In this document: positions 1 through 6,545 of the stretch, piece by piece
How positions within the stretch are numbered: position 1 is the stretch's first letter
How the letters are laid out: each line of letters opens with the position of its first letter
Assembly: GCA_011391015.1 (NCBI GenBank)
Contig: JAABRH010000013.1
Location: forward strand, 1-32,237
Length of the DNA: 32,237 bases
Direction: 5' to 3'
Source: Sulfurovum sp.
GTDB lineage: Bacteria; Campylobacterota; Campylobacteria; Campylobacterales; Sulfurovaceae
Made by a program: the position numbers and the translations under genes
The notes under the pieces: model-generated
What the model was told of the DNA's origin: nothing
Databases searched by the model: none
Seen by the model: the letters and a program-made list of their open reading frames with translations, nothing else

Positions 1-1
1 G

Positions 2-127
2 ACACTTTTTGGATTTGGGGTGATTTACCTCGGTATTTTATGGCAAAAAAACGAAGCCAAGATTACTGCTAAGCTAAGGGTATTCCTTCCGGAAACTCTA
101 AGAGAAATGATAGAGAAAAGAGGCTGA
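2..127 (+). CDS. C-terminal end of a membrane protein (5' end outside window)
   Basis: An open frame enters from the left edge and stops at TGA 125-127. The 41 visible residues begin with a hydrophobic stretch (TLFGFGVIYLGILW), followed by a charged tail ending LPETLREMIEKRG. This fits the last membrane helix and cytosolic tail of a multi-pass membrane protein. The tail loosely recalls the ends of DUF2157/DUF4401-type membrane proteins, but that is only an impression. The stop lies one base before the ATG of the next gene, so the two are probably co-transcribed and translationally coupled. No function can be assigned from this fragment. Confidence 0.55.
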   Translation, partial: TLFGFGVIYLGILWQKNEAKITAKLRVFLPETLREMIEKRG

Positions 128-128
128 C

Positions 129-944
129 ATGACAAACATCATCATTACCGGATGCAGTAGCGGCATTGGTTTGGCTACGGCAGTGTATCTTAAAGATAAG
201 TTTATCACCGTGTATCCTACTGCAAGAAGAGAAGAAGATGTAGAAATGCTCAAAAGCCTTGGGTTTGAGCATGCGATGAGGCTGGATGTGACCAAAGCCG
301 AAGAGATCGAAGCTGTGATTATCGCAGTATTGGAAAAAGAGGGCAAGATAGATGTCTGGTTTAACAATGCAGGCTACGGGCAGCCAGGGGCAGTAGAAGA
401 TGTGTCTACAGAAGTGTTACGCGAACAGTTTGAAACCAATGTCTTTGGTCTGCACGCGTGCACCAGAGCGCTCATCCCTGTGATGCGAAAGCAGGGCTAT
501 GGTAAAATCATCCAGCATTCTTCGGTATTGGGGCTTATCTCGTTGTTTGGACGTGGTGCTTATAATGCAAGCAAATATGCCGTTGAGGGACTCACCGACA
601 CGCTGAGACTGGAACTTAAAGGCACGCAGATATATCCTGTGTTACTCAATACGGGTCCTATTGAGAGTGATTTTCGTAAAACCGCTGTGCGAAAACTTCA
701 GGAAAATATAGATATTGAACACTCGGTGTTCAAGGATGCCTATAAAAAGAGTATAAAGGGTGCACACAAAAAAGTGCCTTTTAAAGAAGAAGCGGAGGCA
801 GTCGCGATGATAGTCTATAGGATTATTGCAGCAGACAAACCAAAACCGCGGTATTACATCACCAAAGCAACCTACCTTTTGGGATTCTTTAAGAGAGTGT
901 TGAGTACAAGTATGTTAGATAAAATACTGCATAAAATAGGATAA
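129..944 (+). CDS. SDR family NAD(P)-dependent oxidoreductase
   Basis: A classical short-chain dehydrogenase/reductase of 271 aa, within the usual family length. Visible motifs are the dinucleotide-binding TGCSSGIG at residues 7-14, NNAG at 79-82, the catalytic serine region near 131-132 and the YNASK active site with Tyr145 and Lys149. These predict NAD(P)H-dependent interconversion of a hydroxyl and a carbonyl. The substrate is unknown: the last 80 or so residues, which set specificity, are divergent. The C-terminal segment (about 225-271) is basic and partly hydrophobic, so membrane association is possible. The ATG follows the upstream stop by one base and mog starts four bases after this stop, so it sits in a tight operon. 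Family assignment is secure; physiological role is not. Confidence 0.9.
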   Translation: MTNIIITGCSSGIGLATAVYLKDKFITVYPTARREEDVEMLKSLGFEHAMRLDVTKAEEIEAVIIAVLEKEGKIDVWFNNAGYGQPGAVEDVSTEVLREQFETNVFGLHACTRALIPVMRKQGYGKIIQHSSVLGLISLFGRGAYNASKYAVEGLTDTLRLELKGTQIYPVLLNTGPIESDFRKTAVRKLQENIDIEHSVFKDAYKKSIKGAHKKVPFKEEAEAVAMIVYRIIAADKPKPRYYITKATYLLGFFKRVLSTSMLDKILHKIG

Positions 945-948
945 AACA

Positions 949-1482
949 ATGGATAAAATAAAAATCGGTGTCGTTACCACAAGCGACAGAGCTTCACAGG
1001 GGATTTATGAAGATATCTCCGGTGTGGCGATCATGGATACGATGAAAGAGTATCTTCTCAACGAATGTGAGTATGAATACAGATGTATCCCCGATGAGCA
1101 AAATCTCATCGAAACCACACTGATAGAGCTCGCGCGCGATGTGAAGTGTGACCTCATCGTCACAACTGGCGGTACGGGTCCAGCGATGCGGGATGTCACC
1201 ACTGAAGCAACAGAAAATGTCTGCCAGAAACTGTTACCCGGATTTGGCGAGCAGATGAGGGCGGTGAGTCTTCAGTACGTGCCTACTGCCATCCTCTCAC
1301 GTCAAACCGCTGGTATCTGTGATGGTGCACTCATCATCAATCTGCCCGGGAAGCCAAAGTCCATCCGTGAGTGTCTGGATGCGGTATTTCCTGCTGTTCC
1401 TTACTGTATCGACCTCATTGGCGGACACTATATGCACGCCAATGAAGCCGTCATCAAAGTCTTTAGACCCAAATCAAATTAG
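949..1482 (+). CDS. mog: Molybdopterin adenylyltransferase (MogA)
   Basis: Adenylylates molybdopterin with ATP, the step before MoeA inserts molybdate during molybdenum-cofactor synthesis. The 177-aa protein has the family's TTGGTG loop at residues 72-77, Asp49 (IPDE) and Asp82 (MRDVT) at the same positions as the two functional aspartates of E. coli MogA, and a conserved LPGKPKS loop near residue 130. The N-terminus KIGVVTTSDRAS is typical. The related MoaB shares the fold, but the aspartates and length favour Mog. It probably supports molybdoenzymes encoded elsewhere, such as nitrate or sulfur oxidoreductases. It starts four bases after the dehydrogenase and likely shares its transcript. 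Confidence 0.9.
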   Translation: MDKIKIGVVTTSDRASQGIYEDISGVAIMDTMKEYLLNECEYEYRCIPDEQNLIETTLIELARDVKCDLIVTTGGTGPAMRDVTTEATENVCQKLLPGFGEQMRAVSLQYVPTAILSRQTAGICDGALIINLPGKPKSIRECLDAVFPAVPYCIDLIGGHYMHANEAVIKVFRPKSN

Positions 1483-1496
1483 GGATATAAAACAAT

Positions 1497-1706
1497 ATGA
1501 ATGTTGAATTTATAGAAGCAAAACTGACTGAAATCATGAAAGAACTGGAAAAAGAGGTGATGACAGTGCTGATGGATGAAAGTCTGGATAAAAAACAGAC
1601 CAATCTTCGCATGAAACCGCTGACCTCCACCAAACAGATACTCGTCAATGCCCTTGATAGCATCAAAATGGTCGATAGACTTGGCAGGGAAGCATTGGAA
1701 GAGTAA
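1497..1706 (+). CDS. Small uncharacterised protein, 69 aa
   Basis: I do not recognise this family. The frame begins 14 bases after mog on the same strand, with a weak purine-rich site (AGGGAT). The product is soluble, highly charged and predicted mostly helical, with an acidic N-terminal helix (about residues 4-27), a basic middle (KKQTNLRMKP) and a second helix (about 45-66). No cysteines, signal peptide or membrane segment are seen. Its position makes it the last gene of the dehydrogenase-mog operon. Coding potential is supported by spacing and amphipathic composition only. Confidence 0.6.
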   Translation: MNVEFIEAKLTEIMKELEKEVMTVLMDESLDKKQTNLRMKPLTSTKQILVNALDSIKMVDRLGREALEE

Positions 1707-1722
1707 AAAGAGTTACTTTTTT
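1702..1722 (+). terminator. Weak hairpin plus T-run after the 69-aa gene
   Basis: AGTAA (1702-1706) can pair with TTACT (1713-1717) around a six-base loop, followed directly by a run of T. It overlaps the stop codons of both convergent genes. The stem is short and AT-rich, so it is at best a weak intrinsic terminator for the plus strand. Confidence 0.25.
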
Positions 1723-2399
1723 GTCGAAGTCATCCCCGCTGCCAGCCACTCCTGCATCCCGCCTCTGTACCAGTTGATCTTGTAGGGTGGATACCCGATG
1801 TCAAGTAGGGCTTTTATCATCGCTCCAGATTGTGTGCACCATGGACCGTTGCAAAAAATGGTGATCGTTTTTGCATTACGAAAATCTAAATTCTCATCTT
1901 TGTTTATCTTCACGCCTAAAGTTTTAAGATCTTCTTCAAATTCAAACTCAAAATGCTCACGCTCTTTAAAATGATGAAACGGCATATTGATCGCACCGGG
2001 GATGGTTCGGTACGTGTACCACTCTTCTTTACGCCCATCTATAAGAAGTTTTGAGTCATCTCTTTGCATCTCTTTCATAAACCTGAGTGTTTCAAGTTCT
2101 CCAAACGTATCGATGAACTCATGCAGTCGCATAGGTAAAAGCTTACCTACACTGTGTACATAAGAAGAAACACACGCTTTGGGAACCTGCGGATTGGCAT
2201 AAGAACCTGTCCAAAACATTTCATTGGAAATAGGCAATTTTTTACATACTTCCGGGATCTCACGTTTGACGATAATCTGCTCTGTTTTACCATTGGCACC
2301 TTGTATCTGGATAGGTGTTTCTTTATACTCCAGATTTTTGGTTCCTGCTGACACAGAGGAGATCAAAAGTGATGCGATGAGTAGGTTACGATACATCAA
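1713..2399 (-). CDS. Exported rhodanese-domain protein, 228 aa
   Basis: A short hydrophobic N-terminus (MMYRNLLIASLLISSVSAG) looks like a Sec signal peptide, so the protein is probably periplasmic. The C-terminal half is a rhodanese domain, with a loop IFCNGPWCTQSG in which Cys183 is the likely persulfide-carrying catalytic residue. A second cysteine, Cys188, lies five residues later. The ending YRGGMQEWLAAGM is typical of the fold. Residues about 45-150 are extra N-terminal sequence with YTYRTIPGAINMPF, a familiar rhodanese edge strand. The likely role is sulfane-sulfur or thiol handling in the periplasm. It is transcribed alone, divergent from the DUF4136 gene. Domain is confident; substrate unknown. 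Confidence 0.85.
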   Translation of the reverse strand: MMYRNLLIASLLISSVSAGTKNLEYKETPIQIQGANGKTEQIIVKREIPEVCKKLPISNEMFWTGSYANPQVPKACVSSYVHSVGKLLPMRLHEFIDTFGELETLRFMKEMQRDDSKLLIDGRKEEWYTYRTIPGAINMPFHHFKEREHFEFEFEEDLKTLGVKINKDENLDFRNAKTITIFCNGPWCTQSGAMIKALLDIGYPPYKINWYRGGMQEWLAAGMTSTKK

Positions 2400-2426
2400 A
2401 AGCTCCTTTTAGAATGATTTTTTTTG

Positions 2427-2435
2427 AGTATATCA
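2427..2435 (-). promoter_or_regulatory. Extended -10 promoter for the exported rhodanese
   Basis: On the minus strand this reads TGATATACT, a TGN motif directly before a good -10 hexamer (TATACT). It lies about 28 bases before the rhodanese start. No convincing -35 is visible, as is common in Campylobacterota promoters. Confidence 0.45.
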
Positions 2436-2464
2436 CAGTATGATGAAAATTGGGTGTAGTTTTT

Positions 2465-2473
2465 TGTTATACT
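2465..2473 (+). promoter_or_regulatory. Extended -10 promoter for the DUF4136-cobB pair
   Basis: TGTTATACT gives TGN plus the -10 hexamer TATACT, about 60 bases upstream of the TTG start at 2534. No clear -35 is seen. It faces away from the rhodanese promoter across the same intergenic region. Confidence 0.45.
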
Positions 2474-2533
2474 TAGCGCCAGTGTAGTACTTCAATCAAA
2501 GACTACCATCACCCAAACCCAAAAGGATACATT

Positions 2534-3043
2534 TTGTCAACTATACTTAAAAATACAATTGTCGGTCTCATGCTGACAGGATTCATGACCGGCTGTACAC
2601 AAACAAGCGACATTGAAGTCCTTGCCTTAAAGTCTGAAAAGGCAGATTTAAGCGGTTATAAAACCTATCAGGTCATAGATGAAAGCGGTTTTGTCGATAA
2701 CTCTGAACTCTCGGATGATTTGGATATAGACAAAGAGCTGCAACAACTTATCTATACTGAATTACAAAAAAAAGGAAAAACATCAGTAGCTAAAAATCCT
2801 GATTTCTATCTTGCCTATCTTGCAGCTGCAGATATGAATGCCATCAAAGAAAAGGTCGATAAAAAAGGTCAAACATCTATAGAACTGGCTCCTGCAGGTG
2901 CGATGTTGCTTACGCTGATTGATGCCAATACTATGGAGGTTATCTATCTTGCCACGGCTGAGGGTGATGTCAAAGATCTGCCTGCAAAACAAAAAAAAGA
3001 ACGTTTGCAGTATGCCATTTCACAAATGATGAAAGGTTTGTAA
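2534..3043 (+). CDS. DUF4136-like lipoprotein, 169 aa
   Basis: The frame starts at TTG 2534; AAAAGGA at 2521-2527 is a good ribosome-binding site at suitable spacing and no ATG is available before the signal peptide. The N-terminus has a hydrophobic stretch ending in the lipobox LTGFMTGC, so the protein is probably lipidated at Cys21. The body (residues about 40-169) has the pattern of DUF4136 lipoproteins: YKTYQV early strand, alternating acidic helix, NPDFYLAYLAA strand and a late VIYLATAEG strand. Function of the family is unknown. It is followed 16 bases later by cobB and may share its transcript. Family assignment is by pattern only. Confidence 0.75.
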   Translation: MSTILKNTIVGLMLTGFMTGCTQTSDIEVLALKSEKADLSGYKTYQVIDESGFVDNSELSDDLDIDKELQQLIYTELQKKGKTSVAKNPDFYLAYLAAADMNAIKEKVDKKGQTSIELAPAGAMLLTLIDANTMEVIYLATAEGDVKDLPAKQKKERLQYAISQMMKGL

Positions 3044-3059
3044 CACAATAGGTCAAAGC

Positions 3060-3785
3060 ATGAAAAAGATAATGATACTCAGCGGTGCGGGACTCTCAGC
3101 CGAGAGCGGCATTCGTACTTTTAGAGACCATGATGGTCTTTGGGAAAACCATGATGTGATGAAAGTCTGTTCTACCCAAGGCTGGATCGCAGATCGCAAG
3201 AGTGTTACGGATTTTTACAATGCTCGAAGAGCCGATATTGCATCTAAAGAACCCAATCACGCGCATCAAGTGCTAGCACGGCTCGAACGAGAATATCGCG
3301 GCAGGATGATCCATCTGACACAAAATATCGATAACATGATGGAGCAAGCAGGAGCCCAAGAGGTCGTGCACTTACACGGCACTCTGACTGACCTACGCTG
3401 TGAAGCCTGTCTTGAGACCTTTGATGTGGGTTATGCCGCGCAGGAACCTGGGATAAGCTGTCCTCACTGTGGAGCCAAGCGCATTCGCCACAATGTAGTG
3501 ATGTTTGGAGAAGCAGCACCGGCATACAGTCATATCTATGAAGCTATCCGTTCTTCTAGCCTTTTTGTTGCCATCGGAACAAGCGGAGCGGTGATCGACA
3601 TCGTTTCCATCGCCAAAGAGTTTAAACACTCCGTGCTTATAGACCCCAAACGCCAAGAGACTGTCAGTATCTACGACAAATATACCTATATTGATGAGTA
3701 TTTTGAACATTACATAGCAAAAAATGCAGGTGATGCGATGGATGAGCTGTTGGCAATCATCCAAACACATATGGATGGGCGGTAA
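3060..3785 (+). CDS. cobB: NAD-dependent protein deacylase, sirtuin family (CobB)
   Basis: Removes acyl groups from lysine side chains, consuming NAD+. The 241-aa sequence shows every class III sirtuin hallmark: GAGLSAESGIRTFR at residues 9-22, TQNID at 87-91, the catalytic histidine in HLHGT (His106), and a four-cysteine zinc site (Cys114, Cys117, Cys134, Cys137). Tyr53 and Arg56 (FYNARR) match the pair that binds acidic acyl groups in E. coli CobB and SIRT5, so desuccinylation or demalonylation is plausible in addition to deacetylation. It ends 12 bases before the convergent adaptor gene. Functional family is secure; acyl preference is inferred. Confidence 0.93.
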   Translation: MKKIMILSGAGLSAESGIRTFRDHDGLWENHDVMKVCSTQGWIADRKSVTDFYNARRADIASKEPNHAHQVLARLEREYRGRMIHLTQNIDNMMEQAGAQEVVHLHGTLTDLRCEACLETFDVGYAAQEPGISCPHCGAKRIRHNVVMFGEAAPAYSHIYEAIRSSSLFVAIGTSGAVIDIVSIAKEFKHSVLIDPKRQETVSIYDKYTYIDEYFEHYIAKNAGDAMDELLAIIQTHMDGR

Positions 3786-3796
3786 TCATCATCGTT

Positions 3797-4684
3797 TTAT
3801 CTGGCTTCTTTTTCTTTATTCTTGAGTATCATCACCGAAGCAGTCAGACCAAAACGCAGTTTTATGTTTTTGGGAAGGGGGTCAAGTTTGAGGCGTACAG
3901 GAATGCGTTGCGCTAGGCGTATCCACTGGAAAACAGGCTTAACTGATGGTAGAAGGTTGTTTCCCGGATTCCCGTCAGAGTGGGCAATCCCCCACGCAAT
4001 GGATTCGACTTTTGCGCTAAGAGGTGTATCGGGGTAGGCTAAAAGTGTAACCATTGCCTTGTCTCCTACTTCCACTTCAGGGATGGCATCTTCACGAAAA
4101 AATCCAAATACCCAATACGCATTTTCATCCACCAGTGCCAAGATGGGTTGCGCTGCTGTGGCTTGTGAGCCTATCTGAAAGTTGATGTTGGATACATAGC
4201 CATCAACTTCAGCATAGACTTTTGTGTAAGAGAGGTTAAGTTTGGCTGTATTGACAGCTTCAGTGGAAGAATCGATATCTGCCAATGATTTGTAGTAATT
4301 GGTTTCATTTCTGACCAAATCTTTTTGGGAGACGGCACCTTTATCTTTGGCATAGATGTTTCTGACGCGTTCAAATTCTATTTTGGTGCCTTTGGCAGCT
4401 TCAAGTGTTCTTTGGAGTCTGGCTTCGGCCTGTTTGAGATTGACCTGATACTGTGAAGGGTCTATCTCAAAGAGCAGGTCACCGATTTTAACCTTTTGGT
4501 CGTCTACTACTGCTATCTTGATAACCATACCGTTTACACGCGGGGTCACTTGTATCACCTGTGTTCTGACTTGTCCGTCACGTGTCCATGGATTGTCTAT
4601 ATAGGCTTTGTATTTGTTATATACAAAAAAACCTGCGGTTGCAATGAGGGTCAGTGTGAGTAAGAGTGTGAGTGTTTTTTTCAT
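3797..4684 (-). CDS. HlyD-family periplasmic adaptor, AaeA-like
   Basis: Membrane fusion protein of 295 aa linking an inner-membrane pump to an outer-membrane channel. One N-terminal membrane anchor (about residues 4-22) is followed by the biotinyl-lipoyl-like region (VTPRVNGMVIKIAVVDDQKVKIGDLLFEIDPSQY area), a coiled-coil hairpin (about 80-150) and a second lipoyl half starting AEVDGYVSNINFQIG. This layout and the DNPWTRDGQVRT segment match AaeA/EmrA-type adaptors of FUSC pumps. It is the last gene of the minus-strand cluster, 25 bases after DUF1656. Aromatic carboxylate or other organic-acid export is suggested by the AaeAB parallel, not shown. Confidence 0.85.
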   Translation of the reverse strand: MKKTLTLLLTLTLIATAGFFVYNKYKAYIDNPWTRDGQVRTQVIQVTPRVNGMVIKIAVVDDQKVKIGDLLFEIDPSQYQVNLKQAEARLQRTLEAAKGTKIEFERVRNIYAKDKGAVSQKDLVRNETNYYKSLADIDSSTEAVNTAKLNLSYTKVYAEVDGYVSNINFQIGSQATAAQPILALVDENAYWVFGFFREDAIPEVEVGDKAMVTLLAYPDTPLSAKVESIAWGIAHSDGNPGNNLLPSVKPVFQWIRLAQRIPVRLKLDPLPKNIKLRFGLTASVMILKNKEKEAR

Positions 4685-4709
4685 AGTATCCCTTTAGAAT
4701 GATATGTAT

Positions 4710-4922
4710 TTAAAATTGAATCCACAATGCATCTATCAGCACGGCATAGAGTGCCATAATAGCGATAAATACATACGCTGGTGCATAGAAATAGCGTGTC
4801 AGTTTGAGCTTGTTTAGCAGCGTAACGCTCAGCAGTGCAGCGATAAAAGCCAACAGAGCCACGAGCAACAAGGGCGAGAAATACACATCACCTATAGAGA
4901 GTTCATGCGGATAAGGATTCAT
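4710..4922 (-). CDS. DUF1656 small membrane protein, AaeX-like
   Basis: A 70-aa protein with two predicted membrane helices (about residues 15-36 and 45-66) and the characteristic start MNPYPHELSIGDVYFSPLLL. This family is the AaeX-type partner found beside AaeA/AaeB efflux pumps; its role is not defined. The ATG directly abuts the TAG of the outer-membrane-factor gene in the same frame (TAGATG), with AAAGGA six bases upstream, so translation is probably coupled. Confidence 0.85.
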   Translation of the reverse strand: MNPYPHELSIGDVYFSPLLLVALLAFIAALLSVTLLNKLKLTRYFYAPAYVFIAIMALYAVLIDALWIQF

Positions 4923-6536
4923 CTATATTCCTTTGGGGAGTTGGGTCATATTGGCATCAAGATATCTGCCCCAGTCTACTGTTTCTCTCATGTGTGCCGC
5001 TGTTTGGGCACTCAGATAAGACTTCCCTTGGCTGATCTGCCATCCGCCACCCAATGCTTTATAGAGCGCGACGGTTTGAAGCGAGAGATTTCCTTTAATG
5101 ATAGCATAACGATCTTGAGTAGTAGTGAGTTTTTCAACTGTGTCAAGAAGGCGTTCATAGCCTACAAGACCATCATTGTATTGGACAGCTGAGATGTTAA
5201 ATGCACGCACGGTGGCATCGACTGCTTTTTTGATCTCAGCCTGCTGGCTTTGTGTCCAGATGTGTCCCTCAAGTGCATTGGAGACTTCAGCAATGGCTCC
5301 CAATACAGACTTGTTATAGTTGACTAAACTCTCTTCAAATAGGGCATCTTGCAAGCGTATCTGGTTTTTGATACGGTCATAGTGAAAGATATTCCACGAA
5401 AAAGAGGGTCCTACCGTTACACCCACTGCATCTGAGCCATTTAGCCATGAGCCACGGGCATTATTGGTGTTGTATCCAATGTTACCAAAGAGAGAAAAAC
5501 TCGGATAGAGTTCTGCCATGCTTGCACCGATTTGCGCATTGGCTGAACGTACAGCATATTCTGCCACTTTGATATCCGGTCTTCTCATCATCAGGGCAGC
5601 ATCAATTTTGTTGTGAGGGTTAAGATGAGCTTGGGGAATGATATTAATATTAAGCATTCCTGTGCCATTTTCGCTCAGCTGTATGACCTCTTGATTTTTT
5701 TGACTGATGTATTTTGAAGCACTGTCACTGTATTTTTTGCTATTTTTATCAAGGATTTTTTTTAGTGCGTTTGCATCGCTTGCAAGTATAAATGCCATCG
5801 CATTAAGTGCTTGAGATTTTGAGAGTTCAATAGCAGGGATGGCAGCACGGGTATTGTAAAGTTGTGAGCGTGCCTGTTGCATGTCAAGCTCAGAGACGTT
5901 ACCGGTGTTGAACTGCACCTCTGTCATTTGGGTTACCCGTTCTTGGATAACAACGTTACGTTTTGCATAGGCAATACGTTCTTCAGCAGTACGATACTCG
6001 ATATAATTTCGTGCCACTTCGGCGATGACAGAGACCATAATGTCATGGTGTGAAGCGATACTGGCATACAAGTCAGCCTCTGAAGACTCTATCCCTCTGG
6101 CGTATTTACCCCAAATGTCCAACTCCCAACCCAAATCAAAATTAATACCTGCGCTTGCTAAGTCTGTGCTGCTTGTTTTGGAAGAAGCAGCAGAACCTGA
6201 GAGTGTTTGTGCCTGCGGAAACATTAACCCTTCACTAATGCCCAAAATTGCCCGTGCTTGAAGGATGCGCAAGCCCGCGCTTTTGATATCTAGGTTTTGT
6301 GCATAGGTTCTTTCAATCAACAGACTTAGGGCAGGGTCATGAAACGTTTTCCACCATTGTGCAACCGTGCGGTCATCGTATAGGCTGGAATGTTTCCATG
6401 CTTTGGGTAGGGGGGGATTTTGGATACCGGCAAGATCAGGCCCAAGCTTCATACATCCGCTCAGTATCCCCACGGCTAAGGCTCCCAGTGTATACTTTGC
6501 TATTGTTTTACTTCTACTTTGAGGGTAACTGTTCAC
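4923..6536 (-). CDS. Outer-membrane efflux factor, NodT family lipoprotein
   Basis: Forms the trimeric outer-membrane/periplasmic tunnel of a tripartite efflux pump. At 537 aa it is somewhat longer than the usual 460-500. The N-terminus ends in a lipobox (GILSGC, Cys28) and is followed by KLGPDL, the typical NodT-family start. Two repeated helical OEP halves follow: LRILQARAILGISEG in the first and RRPDIKVAEYAVRSANAQIG in the second, the standard signature. The extra length includes a Ser/Lys/Asn-rich insertion near residues 260-290 between the halves. It lies between the FUSC pump and DUF1656, nine bases after the former. Confidence 0.9.
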   Translation of the reverse strand: MNSYPQSRSKTIAKYTLGALAVGILSGCMKLGPDLAGIQNPPLPKAWKHSSLYDDRTVAQWWKTFHDPALSLLIERTYAQNLDIKSAGLRILQARAILGISEGLMFPQAQTLSGSAASSKTSSTDLASAGINFDLGWELDIWGKYARGIESSEADLYASIASHHDIMVSVIAEVARNYIEYRTAEERIAYAKRNVVIQERVTQMTEVQFNTGNVSELDMQQARSQLYNTRAAIPAIELSKSQALNAMAFILASDANALKKILDKNSKKYSDSASKYISQKNQEVIQLSENGTGMLNINIIPQAHLNPHNKIDAALMMRRPDIKVAEYAVRSANAQIGASMAELYPSFSLFGNIGYNTNNARGSWLNGSDAVGVTVGPSFSWNIFHYDRIKNQIRLQDALFEESLVNYNKSVLGAIAEVSNALEGHIWTQSQQAEIKKAVDATVRAFNISAVQYNDGLVGYERLLDTVEKLTTTQDRYAIIKGNLSLQTVALYKALGGGWQISQGKSYLSAQTAAHMRETVDWGRYLDANMTQLPKGI

Positions 6537-6545
6537 ATTGATGTC

